In this document: in pieces, positions 11,634-20,495 of the stretch | Layout: each line of letters begins with the position of its first letter | How positions within the stretch are numbered: the first letter of the stretch is position 1 | Assembly (NCBI RefSeq): GCF_014897585.1 | Contig: NZ_JABUXW010000015.1 | Coordinates: 62,001-126,000, forward strand | Direction: 5' to 3' | DNA: 64,000 nt | Source: Brachybacterium tyrofermentans | GTDB lineage: Bacteria > Actinomycetota > Actinomycetes > Actinomycetales > Dermabacteraceae | Notes under the pieces: generated by a model | Seen by the model: the letters and a program-made list of their open reading frames with translations, nothing else | The model's database searches: none | Told to the model about the DNA's origin: nothing | Made by a program: the position numbers and the translations under genes

Positions 11634-11944
11634 GCGCCGCCTCCGTGTCGTGTTCCGTGTCGTGTCCGCCTGGTGTGCCGCGCCCGGCTGGTGCGCGCGC
11701 CTGGTGCGCCCGGTGCCGCACCCGGCCGGTGCGCCGTGCGACGGCGGATCATCGACTGCAACTTTTGCAGTGGAAGAGAATCCTACGTCATGAACTGCCC
11801 TTCCCTGCTGGCCCCTGGTGTGCAATCGTTTACGATGGTTCTCCGTGATCAGGTGAGCAACCCGGCGCCGGAACCCTGATGGGTCGGCGCGTGCATCGCT
11901 GGACACCACGGCTGAGCACCACGCCCACCCCGGACAGGAGCGCC
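11634..11944. promoter_or_regulatory. Divergent LacI / dehydrogenase control region
   Basis: A 311-bp gap holding two dyads: 11755-11771 (actgcaa-ctt-ttgcagt, perfect 7-bp arms) and 11825-11836 (atcgt-tt-acgat, perfect 5-bp arms, resembling the CGTTTACG centre of LacI-family sites). Either could be the operator. The part nearest the LacI gene is a low-complexity cggtg/ctggtgcgc repeat-rich tract. No gene fits. Confidence 0.55.
11755..11771. promoter_or_regulatory. 17-bp dyad, candidate LacI operator
   Basis: Perfect inverted repeat actgcaa/ttgcagt around a 3-base centre, lying 122 bp upstream of the LacI start and 174 bp upstream of the dehydrogenase start. The TGCAA half-sites are common in LacI-family operators, though an odd spacing is atypical. 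Confidence 0.45.
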
Positions 11945-12976
11945 ATGAGAGCACTGCAGGTGACGACCCCCGGCACCGCGGTGGTCGCCGAGATCGACGA
12001 TCCCGTCCCCGCGCCCGGCGAGGCGCTGCTGCGCGTGCGCTACGCCGGGATCTGCGGCTCGGACATCCAGACCTTCCGCGGCACCCAGCCCTTCACCACC
12101 TACCCCCGCGTCCCGGGCCACGAGTTCTCGGCCGAGATCATCGAGATCCACGCGGCGGGCGGGGACAGCGCCGGATTTCAGATGGGCGATGTGGTCACCG
12201 GCGTCCCGTACTTCCAGGACGGCACCTGCTATTCCTGCCGCCGCGGGCTGATCAACGCCTGCGAGCACAACGAGACCATGGGCGTGCACCGCGACGGCGC
12301 CTTCCAGGAGCTGCTCGTGATGCCCCTGGACCGTCTGCATCGGGCCGACGGGGTGGACCCCCGCGATCTCGCCCTCGTCGAGCCCTTCTCCATCGGCTAC
12401 CACGCGGTGCTGCGGGCGGACGTCGGCCCGTCGGACCGTGTGCTCGTGCTCGGGGCCGGGGCGATCGGCCTGCTCACGATGCTCTCCGCCCTCACCCGCG
12501 GCGCGCAGGTGTGGATCGCGGACGTGGTCCCCTCGCGCCTGGAGCTCGCGGAGCAGCTCGGCGCCGCCGGCACCATCGACCTCCGCAGGACGGCGCTGAC
12601 AGATGTCGTCGACTTGGCGACCGACGGCGACGGCTTCGACGTGGTCTGCGAGGCGACCGGACTGCCGGTCTCCTTCCTGGGTGCGATCGAGGCCGCGGCC
12701 ATCGGCGCCCGCCTGGTGCTGATCGGCAACGGCACCGCCGAGGTCACTTTCAACCAGTCCCTGCTGATCAAGAAGGAGCTGACCGTGCTCGGCTCGCGCA
12801 ACAGCCGCGGCGTCTTCCCCACCCTCATCGAGCTGCTGCGGTCCGGCGCGGTGGACGTCTCGCCGATCCGCACCCTCATCGTCCCGTTCGCCGAGGCGCG
12901 CGGCGCTCTCGAGGCCGCCGCAGCCGGCTCCACGCACGAGGTCAAGGTGCTCCTCGACGTCGCGGCGAACCCGTGA
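11945..12976 (+). CDS. Zinc-type medium-chain dehydrogenase, hexonate 5-dehydrogenase-like
   Basis: 343-residue NAD(P)-dependent alcohol dehydrogenase. The catalytic zinc ligands Cys37 (GICGSD) and His59-Glu60 (GHEF) are present, and the Rossmann motif is GAGAIGLL near 158. The structural-zinc lobe shows only three of four cysteines (C95, C98, C106); the first position is Asp92. Overall pattern (YPRVPGHEF, GVHRDGAF, EPFSIGYHAV) resembles LgoD/RspB-type L-galactonate and L-gulonate 5-dehydrogenases, which make tagaturonate or fructuronate. The downstream epimerase-like gene supports this. ATG 11945 has an aggag upstream. Sorbitol or threonine dehydrogenase remain alternatives. Confidence 0.85.
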   Translation: MRALQVTTPGTAVVAEIDDPVPAPGEALLRVRYAGICGSDIQTFRGTQPFTTYPRVPGHEFSAEIIEIHAAGGDSAGFQMGDVVTGVPYFQDGTCYSCRRGLINACEHNETMGVHRDGAFQELLVMPLDRLHRADGVDPRDLALVEPFSIGYHAVLRADVGPSDRVLVLGAGAIGLLTMLSALTRGAQVWIADVVPSRLELAEQLGAAGTIDLRRTALTDVVDLATDGDGFDVVCEATGLPVSFLGAIEAAAIGARLVLIGNGTAEVTFNQSLLIKKELTVLGSRNSRGVFPTLIELLRSGAVDVSPIRTLIVPFAEARGALEAAAAGSTHEVKVLLDVAANP

Positions 12977-13106
12977 TCCTGCCCATGACCCGGCCCGCGA
13001 TCTCGCCCGTTCCCCGGCCCGTGACCCCGCGCGGCTCCCCTGCTGACCCGAGATCTCTCGACCACCACGACTGCGCCCCCACCCACCTCTCTGATCGGAG
13101 AACCCC

Positions 13107-14543
13107 ATGACTCTGCGCACCGACTCCCTCTCGGCGAGCATCCGCTACGACGGCTCCGTCCGCTCACTCCAGCTGGAGGCCTCCACCGCCGAGGCCCTGA
13201 CCGCCTTCGAGGGCGAGGCCTCTGCGGCCGGCGACGGCCACGTGCTGACCGGTTCCCTGACCACGGCGAACGCGAAGGCCCTGCAGGCCGCCTTCCCGGC
13301 CCTGCGTCCCCAGCTGATCGGCGGCCACCGCACCTCCGTCGGCACCGGCGACCGCACCGGCCTCGCGACCCCCGGCCAGGCCCGTGCCTTCGGCGCGCAG
13401 GGCGGGAACGTCATGCCGGTCCTCGCGCAGCAGTCGATCCGCGAGATGGACCGCCTGGGCCGCAGCGCCCAGTCCGTCATGGACGACGCGGTCTTCGGGC
13501 TCGTCGAGGCCGGCTGGGACAGCGGCTTCGGCGCCGACTGCGACCACATCAAGACCACCGAGGGCATCGACCGCGGCCTCGAGGCCGGCTTCGTCATGTT
13601 CACCCTGGATCCGGGCGATCTGGTCGCCGACGTCACCGGCGGGGTCAACGAGGCCGACGCCGCGGCGCTGCCCTGGGACCAGCTCCAGGACACCCTCGAG
13701 GACACGAAGAAGCGCTACGTGGGGATGACGCTGGACGTCGGCCACTCGCAGATCGAGGTCACCGAGCAGGACGTGCTCACCGCCGTCGTGAAGTACGGCC
13801 GCGCGGTCGTGGAGTCGATGCGGCTGTACCGCCACGTCACGGAGAACGCGCAGCAGGAGGTCGAGGTCGAGTTCGCCGTCGACGAGACGACGTGGCTGAC
13901 CACCTTCTTCGAGCACTTCTACATGGCCACCGAGCTCACGCGCCTGGGCGCCTCCTGGTTCAGCTTCGCCCCGCGCTACGTGGACGGCTTCGAGAAGGGT
14001 CTGGACTTCCTCGGCGATACGGAGGAGCTGCGCCTGAACCTCGAGGCGCACCACGCGATCTCGCAGCAGTTCGGCGGCTACAAGATCTCCCTGCACTCCG
14101 GGTCGGACAAGTTCTCGATCTACCCGCTGTGCGTCGAGGCCACCCAGGGCCTGGTGCACCTGAAGACCTCGGGCACCAGCTACCTGTGCGGCGTCGAGGT
14201 CGTGGCCGCCCACGATCCGGAGCTGTTCGCCGCGATCTGGGACATCTCCCGCGCCTCCTACGTGAAGGCCCGCGCGAGCTACCAGGTCTCCGCCCACGAG
14301 GACCGCACCCCGACCTCGCTGACCGGCGTGGACCTGCCCGAGCTGATCAGGTCGGCCGACGCCCGCCAGATCCTGCACGTGGGCTACGGCGACTCGCTCA
14401 ACGGGACCGACGCCTCGGGCGCCTCGATCCACGACCGCTTCCTCGCCGTGGTCGCCGAGAACCAGGCACAGCACACCGACGTCCTCGCCGCCCACATCGG
14501 CCAGCACCTCGCACCCTTCGCGGCGGCCCCGACGGGACGCTGA
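13107..14543 (+). CDS. uxaE: Tagaturonate/fructuronate epimerase family protein (UxaE-like)
   Basis: 478 residues. Central motifs GGHRTSVGTGDRTGLATPGQARAF (around residues 73-95), DDAVFGLVEAGW and GADCDHIKTTEGID recall the UxaE family, which in Thermotoga interconverts D-tagaturonate and D-fructuronate using a bound metal; the paired His/Asp residues would be metal ligands. This identification is from memory of the family and is not a search result. It follows the dehydrogenase after 130 bp on the same strand and is followed by a hairpin. A product of the upstream dehydrogenase (tagaturonate) would be its substrate. ATG 13107 preceded by ggagaacccc. Confidence 0.7.
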   Translation: MTLRTDSLSASIRYDGSVRSLQLEASTAEALTAFEGEASAAGDGHVLTGSLTTANAKALQAAFPALRPQLIGGHRTSVGTGDRTGLATPGQARAFGAQGGNVMPVLAQQSIREMDRLGRSAQSVMDDAVFGLVEAGWDSGFGADCDHIKTTEGIDRGLEAGFVMFTLDPGDLVADVTGGVNEADAAALPWDQLQDTLEDTKKRYVGMTLDVGHSQIEVTEQDVLTAVVKYGRAVVESMRLYRHVTENAQQEVEVEFAVDETTWLTTFFEHFYMATELTRLGASWFSFAPRYVDGFEKGLDFLGDTEELRLNLEAHHAISQQFGGYKISLHSGSDKFSIYPLCVEATQGLVHLKTSGTSYLCGVEVVAAHDPELFAAIWDISRASYVKARASYQVSAHEDRTPTSLTGVDLPELIRSADARQILHVGYGDSLNGTDASGASIHDRFLAVVAENQAQHTDVLAAHIGQHLAPFAAAPTGR

Positions 14544-14582
14544 CCGGGCGCTGATCCAGCTTCGGGGCACGACTCCCCCATC

Positions 14583-14634
14583 GCCTGCCCGTCGGCCGGT
14601 CCGCAGTCCAGCGCGGGCGAACCGGCGGGCAGGC
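14583..14634 (+). terminator. Hairpin after the uxaE-like gene
   Basis: Left arm gcctgcccg and right arm cgggcaggc pair over 9 bp, with further pairing of ccggt to accgg inside. It begins 39 bp past the stop. No T-run follows. The rest of the 254-bp gap up to 14797 shows nothing further. Confidence 0.5.
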
Positions 14635-14797
14635 CCGTGCACGGCTGCGTCCGCCGATCTGTGCGGGGGCCGACGGGCTCTGCCTCCGCGCGCTGACGGG
14701 CAGGGCGATGCCGGAATGTCGGGCGCGCCACTGCCCGGCTCGTGACCTGCACTGCGGATGCCAGGATGTCCCTGACGAGCGACGAAAGGGGACAGCA

Positions 14798-15820
14798 GTG
14801 CTGGATGTGCTGGGCGCGCTGACCGTCGTCGCCCTCTGGTGGTTCGCCCACCTGCTGCTGGTCCGGCACGACCGCCGTCGGGTGCGCAGCGGGTTCGCCC
14901 TGCTGATGGCAGTCCACGCGAGCAGCACCTTGCTCGCCGTGCTGGTCTTCCGGGGGCATCCGCTGGGCGAGCTGCTCCTCCTCGTCGCCGGCGCCCTCGG
15001 CCTGATCGGTGCGCTCGCCCTGGGTCTCACCGTCGTCGTGGGTTCGGTCGCGGTGTCCCGCTGGGAGAGCGGCCTTCTCGGACGCCTCTCCTCCGCTCTC
15101 GGGGGGATCGCGCTGCTGGTCGCGCCCGGTGCCGCTGTGATGCTGGTGGCGACGGGGACGCCGCCGGGCCTCGGCATCGCGATCGCCGCCTGCGTCGTCG
15201 CCGGCCACATGGGCGTCGCCTACCTGGTGTTCCTCGGGGCGACCGTCCCGTACCAGCTGTTCCCGCCGCACCGCGAGAGCACGGGGATCATCATCCTCGG
15301 CTCCGTCCTGTACGACGGCCGCGTCCCGCCCCTGCTGCGGCGCCGGCTGGACCGGGCGGTCACCGAACGGGAGCGGCTCCTCAGCCTCGGGGTCGATCCG
15401 CTGCTGGTGCCCTCCGGCGGCAAGGGCGATGGGTTCACGCCGGCCGAGAGCGAGGCGATGGCCGCCTACCTGATCGAGGTCGCCGGGGTGCCGGCGGACC
15501 GGGTGCACGCGGAGACCGAGGCACGGACCACCGAGGAGAACCTGATCCTCTCCCACCGGATCCTCGACGAGGCCGGGCTCCAGGGCCCCTACATCGTCTC
15601 CACGAGCAGGTACCACGCCTTCCGTGCCGCGCTGCTGGCCCGTGGGCTCGGGCTCGACGACGAGGTGATCGGCGCTCGGACCGCCCTGTCCTACCTGCCC
15701 ACTGCGACGCTGCGGGAGTTCGTCATCACGATGGCCTACCGCGTGCGCTGGGTGCTCGCGGCACTCCCCGTGACCGTTGCGCTCACGATCCTGCTGGTCC
15801 GCCTGCTCGCCCCTGCGTAA
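14798..15820 (+). CDS. YdcF/DUF218 family membrane protein
   Basis: 340 residues. About five hydrophobic helices fill residues 1-150, a further one ends the protein (ALPVTVALTILLVRLL), and between them is a DUF218 domain: GIIILGSVLYDG, LVPSGGKGDGFTPAESEAMAAYL, ETEARTTEENL and IVSTSRYHAFRAA. The Ser/Gly pattern in PSGGKG matches E. coli YdcF/SanA-type proteins, whose role in envelope metabolism is not fully defined. Start chosen at GTG 14798 behind gaaagggga; the ATG at 14708 has no ribosome binding site. Apparently monocistronic. Function beyond family unknown. Confidence 0.82.
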   Translation: MLDVLGALTVVALWWFAHLLLVRHDRRRVRSGFALLMAVHASSTLLAVLVFRGHPLGELLLLVAGALGLIGALALGLTVVVGSVAVSRWESGLLGRLSSALGGIALLVAPGAAVMLVATGTPPGLGIAIAACVVAGHMGVAYLVFLGATVPYQLFPPHRESTGIIILGSVLYDGRVPPLLRRRLDRAVTERERLLSLGVDPLLVPSGGKGDGFTPAESEAMAAYLIEVAGVPADRVHAETEARTTEENLILSHRILDEAGLQGPYIVSTSRYHAFRAALLARGLGLDDEVIGARTALSYLPTATLREFVITMAYRVRWVLAALPVTVALTILLVRLLAPA

Positions 15821-15847
15821 GGGCGGGCGCCCGGACCACGCAGCGAG

Positions 15848-15881
15848 CGCGTGGGCTCAGCAGCGGACGCGTGGGCTCAGC
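15848..15881. repeat. Direct repeat between ydcF-like gene and bioY
   Basis: Two copies of gcgtgggctcagc separated by about 9 bases, overlapping the 3' end of bioY. Short and probably of slippage origin. Confidence 0.4.
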
Positions 15882-16494
15882 GGCGCTCGTCGAGCGCGCG
15901 CACACCCTTCCAGGCGGCAGGGATCAGCACGGCAGCGATCGCGGCCTTGACCAGGCCACCGGCGAGGAAGGGCCACACGCCGGCGGCGAGGATCCCCCCG
16001 ATGCCCATCTCGGCGCCCATCACGGCGTTGAGGATCATGGCGAGGTAGGGCACGCCGACCAGGAAGGGCACCACGCTCGCGGCGACGAAGCCGACCATGG
16101 CCAGGACGGGCTTGCGATCCCAGGCGCGCTCGGCGAACCAGCCGGCCACGAAGGCTGCGGGGATGAAGCCGAGGATGAAGCCGAAGCTCGGGGACAGGGC
16201 CGCGGCGGGCCCGCCGGTGAACTCGGCGAAGATCGGGGCGCCGGCGAGGCCGACGAGCAGGTAGGTGAGCATCGCCATCGCGCCGCGGCGGGAGCCGAGT
16301 GCGGCGCCGACCAGGATCACGCCGAGGGTCTGGCCGGTGATCGGCACGAGCGGCAGCGGGATCGTGATCTGGGCGAGCAGCGCGACCACGGCGGTCCCGG
16401 CGAGGACCAGTCCGGCATCCTGCAGGCGGGAACGGTGCGGGGCCAGGGCATCGGCCAGGACGGGACGGCGGGCCGGAACGGCGATCGCGGACAT
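15877..16494 (-). CDS. bioY: Biotin transporter BioY
   Basis: 205-residue S component of a biotin ECF transporter; integral membrane protein with about six helices. Family motifs: ITIPLPLVPITGQTLGV, GSRRGAMAMLTYLLVGLAGAPIFAEF, GPAAALSPSFGFILGF and a KAAIAAVL tail. ATG 16494 has GAGGAG 5 bases upstream; the longer frame to 16839 is unsupported. No bioM/bioN or ecfAT genes are adjacent, so it probably shares an energizing module encoded elsewhere or works alone. A 6-bp inverted repeat lies 36 bp upstream. Confidence 0.93.
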   Translation of the reverse strand: MSAIAVPARRPVLADALAPHRSRLQDAGLVLAGTAVVALLAQITIPLPLVPITGQTLGVILVGAALGSRRGAMAMLTYLLVGLAGAPIFAEFTGGPAAALSPSFGFILGFIPAAFVAGWFAERAWDRKPVLAMVGFVAASVVPFLVGVPYLAMILNAVMGAEMGIGGILAAGVWPFLAGGLVKAAIAAVLIPAAWKGVRALDERR

Positions 16495-16529
16495 GGAGCT
16501 CCTCGGAGGGTCGGGCGGGGAAGGGATCA

Positions 16530-16547
16530 GCGTAGGCCAGACTACGC
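16530..16547. promoter_or_regulatory. Inverted repeat upstream of bioY
   Basis: gcgtag and ctacgc flank a 6-base spacer. On the minus strand the arms contain -10-like hexamers (TAGTCT, TACGCT), so the dyad may overlap the bioY promoter. A repressor such as BioQ or BirA would be plausible, but the sequence does not match a consensus I know. Confidence 0.3.
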
Positions 16548-16589
16548 ATCCTCGGTCCGTCGGCGTCACACGGTGAGCACCCCACGCGC

Positions 16590-17309
16590 TCAGCCCCCGC
16601 CGAGCCCCTGCGGGACGAGCGCCGTCCCGGCCCACCACGTGCAGGCGGCGAGCACGACGACATAGCCGAGGTTCCAGGTCCATGCGGGCAGCGGTGTGAG
16701 CTGTGCGAGCTGGCCCGGGTCGTCGGACCTCCCGCCCCCGCGCATGACGGCCCCGAGGTGCCGCCAGGCGCCGAGCAGGAGGAACACCCCGGCCGCGAGG
16801 GTGAGCAGGGCACTGACACCGGGACTCCCCCACCACCACACGGCGCCGATCCCGACGATGCTCGCGAGCACCACCAGCAGGGTGTGCGCGGAGCGGGTGA
16901 ACACCAGCGAGAGCAGGAGGATCACGAGCGCTGCGAACAGCGCCGTGCGGGACCAGCCCTGCAGCGCTATCTGGATCAGCACGGCTCCCAGGACGGCAGG
17001 GGCGGGATAGCCGGCCCAGGTCGAGATGATGCGTCCGGCGCCGCGCCGAGGGCCGACGGTCACCGCGTGGCCTGACATGTCGGCGCTGACCACGAAGCCG
17101 GTGAAACGCCGGCCGCAGAGCATGCCGATGATCGCGTGGCCGAGCTCATGCACGATCGTCACGGCGGGCCGCGCAAGGCGCCACAGCGGTGCGAGGGCGA
17201 CGACCACGAGCGCCACGGCGAGGGCCAGCAGCACCCACCATCCCGCCTCGGGGACGGGCGCGGGCACGATGCGCTCCCACACCGCGCGGCCGACAGTCTG
17301 CAGATCCAT
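16590..17309 (-). CDS. M50-like membrane metallopeptidase
   Basis: 239 residues, about seven hydrophobic segments. VTIVHELGHAIIGMLCGRRF carries the HExxH zinc motif (HELGH near residue 52) inside a membrane helix, as in site-2-protease-like M50 peptidases of the actinobacterial kind annotated M50B. The second zinc-ligand motif is less clear (AGYPAPAVLGA). Substrate unknown. Start at ATG 17309 (MDLQTVGR) because upstream in-frame sequence looks non-coding; a -10-like ACGAT lies directly upstream, so translation may be leaderless. The gene is divergent from the rhamnosidase. Confidence 0.8.
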   Translation of the reverse strand: MDLQTVGRAVWERIVPAPVPEAGWWVLLALAVALVVVALAPLWRLARPAVTIVHELGHAIIGMLCGRRFTGFVVSADMSGHAVTVGPRRGAGRIISTWAGYPAPAVLGAVLIQIALQGWSRTALFAALVILLLSLVFTRSAHTLLVVLASIVGIGAVWWWGSPGVSALLTLAAGVFLLLGAWRHLGAVMRGGGRSDDPGQLAQLTPLPAWTWNLGYVVVLAACTWWAGTALVPQGLGGG

Positions 17310-17512
17310 CCCCCCATCGTCGCAGTGCTCCCCCGGGAACCACGGAGGCAGAGCCAGGCCCACGCACGACCCACACACGCCCCACGCATCCGCGGCCGTC
17401 CCATCCGTCCGCGACCGCCTGTCCACCCGCTCCTGCGGGAACGGCGACCGGCCGCATGCCAGACTGTCGGCACTTGTCGACGCGGATACGAAGAACCAGG
17501 TGGAAACTGCCG

Positions 17513-19816
17513 ATGGCGGACGTCAACCCCTCCCTTGCCCGGTGGATCGCCGCCCCGGGCACGGATCCGCAGAACCCCCTGCTCCGCACGACGTTCGAGC
17601 TCAGCGCCCCGCCGACGTCCGCCCGGCTGCTCGTGACCGGCCTGGGCGCCTTCCGAGCCTTCGTCAACGGCTCCCCCTACCGGCCCTCGCGGCTGGACCC
17701 GGGCCTGACCGACCCGCGACATCGGGTGCAGGTGTGCGAGGCGGACGTCTCCGAGCTGCTCACGCGGGGCACGAACGTGCTGGGCATCTCGCTGGGGCGC
17801 GGGTTCCACGACATGTCCACCCCGAACGTATGGCGGTGGGAGCAGGCGCCCTGGCGCGGTCCGGTGCGCGCCTGGGCGCACCTCCGCGTCGAGCTGGCCG
17901 ACGGCACCTCCCGGGCGATCGCCACCGGCGAGGGGTGGCGCACGGCGCCCGGGCCGATCTCCGCGGATTCGATGTACGAGGGTGAGGTCTTCGAGGGTGG
18001 CCAGAACCCCGACGCCTGGCTGCAGGCCGGCTTCGACGACTCTGACTGGGAGGGTGTGCTCGTGGACCGCCCGGGATCGGGATCCCGCCGCGCGGCACCG
18101 ATCGCCGCCCCACGGATGCAGCTGCAGGTCCAGGAGCCCGTCATCGTCCAGGAGGAGATCGTCCCGGTGGAGGTCGCCGGACCGGGCCCCACGAACTCCG
18201 GGGATGCGCGCGTGGTGCTCGACATGGGTCGCGTGATCGCCGGCTGGTGCCGGTACACGCTCCGCGGGCAGGAGCCGCTGGAGTTCTCCGCCGTCCACGG
18301 CGAGAAGCTCCGGGCCGACGGCAGCGTCGACGCGGACAACGAGCACATCCACGCCGACCGCTTCCAGGAGGATCTGGTGCGGCTCGGACGGGACTCCCCC
18401 ACCTTCGAACCGCAGTTCAGCTATAAGGGCTTCCGGTATGTGGAGCTCCAGGCCCGGCTGGGAACCCTCGAGGACCTCGAGGTCACGGGACTTCTCGCCC
18501 ATGCAGATCTCTCCGTCGCCAGTGCCCTGTCCAGCTCGGACGAGTACCTCGTGCGCTTCGATGCCGCGATGAGGGCGTCGCTCGCGAACAACATGCACCA
18601 TGTCCCCACCGACACCCCGATGCACGAGAAGAACGGGTGGACCGGGGATGCCCTGACGGGGTTGAGCGCGATGGTGGCGAGCTTCGACATGCGCCGGATG
18701 CTGCGGAAGTGGGCGCTCGATCAGGCCGACGGCCAGCGCCCGGACGGCTCCCTCTCCGTGATCGCCCCGAATCCCGGTTGGGGATATGAGGAGCTCTCCC
18801 CCGCCCCGGAGTGGACCTCGCTGCTTCCCGAGCTGCTCGACGAACTCGCCACCGAATACGGCGAGGTGGACATCGTGCACGAACTGGGCCCCGCCGCCGC
18901 GGCCTACCTGTCCTACGAGCTCGGCCGCCGCGACGAGGACGGCCTCGTCTCGGGAGTCCTCGGCGACTACCTGACACCCGGCAGCCCCGGCCCTGCCCCG
19001 GAGGACAAGCGCCTCACGGCGACGCTGTTCCTCGCACACGGCCTGCGCGCCCTCGCCCATGCGGTCGAGCTCGCGAGCATCGAGGGCAGCCCGACGGACG
19101 GCAACCCCTGGACCTCCCGCGGCGACCAGATCACGGGAGTTCCCACCCCGGCGCAGCTGCTCGACGACGCCACCACCCTCGAGGCCGCCGTGAACACCGT
19201 CTTCCTCGACCCTCGGCGCGGGGTGTACCGCGACCCGGGCTCCACTGAGTACCGCCAGACCAGCAACCTGGTGCCCCTGGCCTTCGGGGTCGTTCCCCCG
19301 AGCCGGGTCGCCACGGTGGTCTCACACCTGGTCGCGGACCTCGAGGAGCGCGACGCCCACCACGACTGCGGGCACATCGGGGTGCGCTTCCTGCTGCCCG
19401 TGCTCTCGGCCCACGGGCACGGTGAGCTCGCACTCCGCGTGCTGTCGAACCCGACGGCGCCGGGGTGGAAGGGGTGGCTGGACGCCGGGAACTCCACGTT
19501 CATGGAGATGTGGCACGAGCCCCGCTCCTGCTCCCACTACTTCATGGGGACCCCCGCGACGTGGATCCACGAGAACGTCGCCGGGCTGCGCCGTGGCCCG
19601 GACGGGTGGCGGGAGTTCGACGTCGTCCCGGACCCGGACGTCCCCGTCGGCCGGATCGAGCTGTCGCGCCGCACGATCCACGGCGAGATCGTGGTCGACG
19701 TGGACCGCGACGCCCGGATCGTGACGCTCGAGGTGCCCGAGGGCACCCGCGCCCGCGTGATGCTTCCCGGCCTCGAGCAGCATCTGGAGCCGGGGCTCCA
19801 CTCCGTGTCCTGGTGA
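17513..19816 (+). CDS. Alpha-L-rhamnosidase, glycoside hydrolase family 78
   Basis: Hydrolyses terminal alpha-L-rhamnose from plant glycosides or polysaccharides. 767 residues: N-terminal beta domains with FRAFVNGSPYRPSRLDPG and GRGFHDM, a rhamnosidase beta-sandwich, an (alpha/alpha)6 barrel with VPTDTPMHEKNGWTGDAL containing the expected acid (Glu in HEKNGWTGD), and a C-terminal beta sandwich. HDCGHIGVRFLLP is the typical barrel motif. No signal peptide, so the enzyme acts inside the cell on imported oligosaccharides or glycosides. ATG 17513 has AGGTGG upstream. No transporter or rhamnose catabolic gene is nearby. Confidence 0.93.
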   Translation: MADVNPSLARWIAAPGTDPQNPLLRTTFELSAPPTSARLLVTGLGAFRAFVNGSPYRPSRLDPGLTDPRHRVQVCEADVSELLTRGTNVLGISLGRGFHDMSTPNVWRWEQAPWRGPVRAWAHLRVELADGTSRAIATGEGWRTAPGPISADSMYEGEVFEGGQNPDAWLQAGFDDSDWEGVLVDRPGSGSRRAAPIAAPRMQLQVQEPVIVQEEIVPVEVAGPGPTNSGDARVVLDMGRVIAGWCRYTLRGQEPLEFSAVHGEKLRADGSVDADNEHIHADRFQEDLVRLGRDSPTFEPQFSYKGFRYVELQARLGTLEDLEVTGLLAHADLSVASALSSSDEYLVRFDAAMRASLANNMHHVPTDTPMHEKNGWTGDALTGLSAMVASFDMRRMLRKWALDQADGQRPDGSLSVIAPNPGWGYEELSPAPEWTSLLPELLDELATEYGEVDIVHELGPAAAAYLSYELGRRDEDGLVSGVLGDYLTPGSPGPAPEDKRLTATLFLAHGLRALAHAVELASIEGSPTDGNPWTSRGDQITGVPTPAQLLDDATTLEAAVNTVFLDPRRGVYRDPGSTEYRQTSNLVPLAFGVVPPSRVATVVSHLVADLEERDAHHDCGHIGVRFLLPVLSAHGHGELALRVLSNPTAPGWKGWLDAGNSTFMEMWHEPRSCSHYFMGTPATWIHENVAGLRRGPDGWREFDVVPDPDVPVGRIELSRRTIHGEIVVDVDRDARIVTLEVPEGTRARVMLPGLEQHLEPGLHSVSW

Positions 19817-19836
19817 CACCCGGGACATAGAACGGC

Positions 19837-19873
19837 GCCCGCCGGTTCCGGCGTGATGCCGGACCCGACGGGC
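19837..19873. terminator. Hairpin between rhamnosidase and cspA
   Basis: 16-base arms 19837-19852 and 19858-19873 pair with two mismatches around gtgat. The two genes converge here, so this may terminate both. No T-run on either strand. Confidence 0.6.
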
Positions 19874-19946
19874 GTCGTGGTCTTGACCGGGATCCGCGAG
19901 GCGGACCCACCGGTCTTCAGGGCCGATCAGTGATCGACCGGGGCGC

Positions 19947-20150
19947 TCAGATGGCGCGGATGTTCACTGCCTGCATGCCCTTGGGGCCCTGCTCGGTCTC
20001 GAACTCCACGCGCTGGTTCTCCTCGAGATCGCGACGGCCGGTGCCGGCGATCGCGCTGAAGTGCGCGAACACATCGGCGGAGCCGTCCTCGGGGGCGATG
20101 AAGCCGTAGCCCTTGTCGGAGTTGAACCAGGTGACGATGCCAGTAGCCAT
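19947..20150 (-). CDS. cspA: Cold-shock protein CspA family
   Basis: 67-residue single-stranded RNA/DNA-binding beta barrel that melts RNA structure. RNP1 (DKGYGFIAP) and RNP2 (DVFAHFSAI) are intact, and GTVxWFN is represented by [11 protein letters not shown]. The ATG at 20150 has AAGGAA 9 bases upstream. The frame is open for a further 115 codons upstream (to 20495), which is discussed as a finding; the Shine-Dalgarno and family length favour the short form. Typical csp genes have a long structured leader, and the region upstream could serve that role. Confidence 0.94.
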   Translation of the reverse strand: MATGIVTWFNSDKGYGFIAPEDGSADVFAHFSAIAGTGRRDLEENQRVEFETEQGPKGMQAVNIRAI

Positions 20151-20495
20151 GGCGATATTCCTTCGTTGTCGTGAACCACGTTCGTGGCCCGGGTATCCGT
20201 GGCGACGGCGCCGCCGCGGATGTGGTGCACCCCAGGCGTTGCGCCGACCGATGCGGTCGGTGCTGCCAGGACGGGGTGCGTGTGCGGCCTCGAGGGCCGC
20301 CTGAGCCGCGGCCAGCGACATGAAGTCGCCGATGCGGCCGAACTGGGGCCCGAAGGCCGTGTGGACCGGCGCGTCAGCGGCAGGGCTGACGACGTGGCCG
20401 GCGAACTCTCCGGCGAGCGTGGCGACGTGGACGTCGTCATCGGCTCGGAGCCAGGAGAGGGTGGGGTGCGCTGCAACGACCAGGGAGGCGGCCAT
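20151..20495 (-). CDS. Possible small protein, in frame with cspA
   Basis: From ATG 20495 the cspA frame is open without a stop. Its first 72 or so residues look like a folded domain ([48 protein letters not shown]), with codons rich in C and G at position three, while residues about 75-115 become Arg/Gly-rich and resemble an untranslated leader. No Shine-Dalgarno precedes the ATG. I cannot tell whether it is a real small gene, an N-terminal extension of CspA, or chance openness in GC-rich DNA. Confidence 0.3.

Noticed and set aside
14384-15616. Long minus-strand frame across the uxaE/ydcF gap
   Set aside because: Overlaps plus-strand genes with family-level motifs; its translation is low-complexity.
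16495-16589. Riboswitch upstream of bioY
   Set aside because: The gap is too short and no conserved riboswitch core is visible; biotin riboswitches are not established for BioY.
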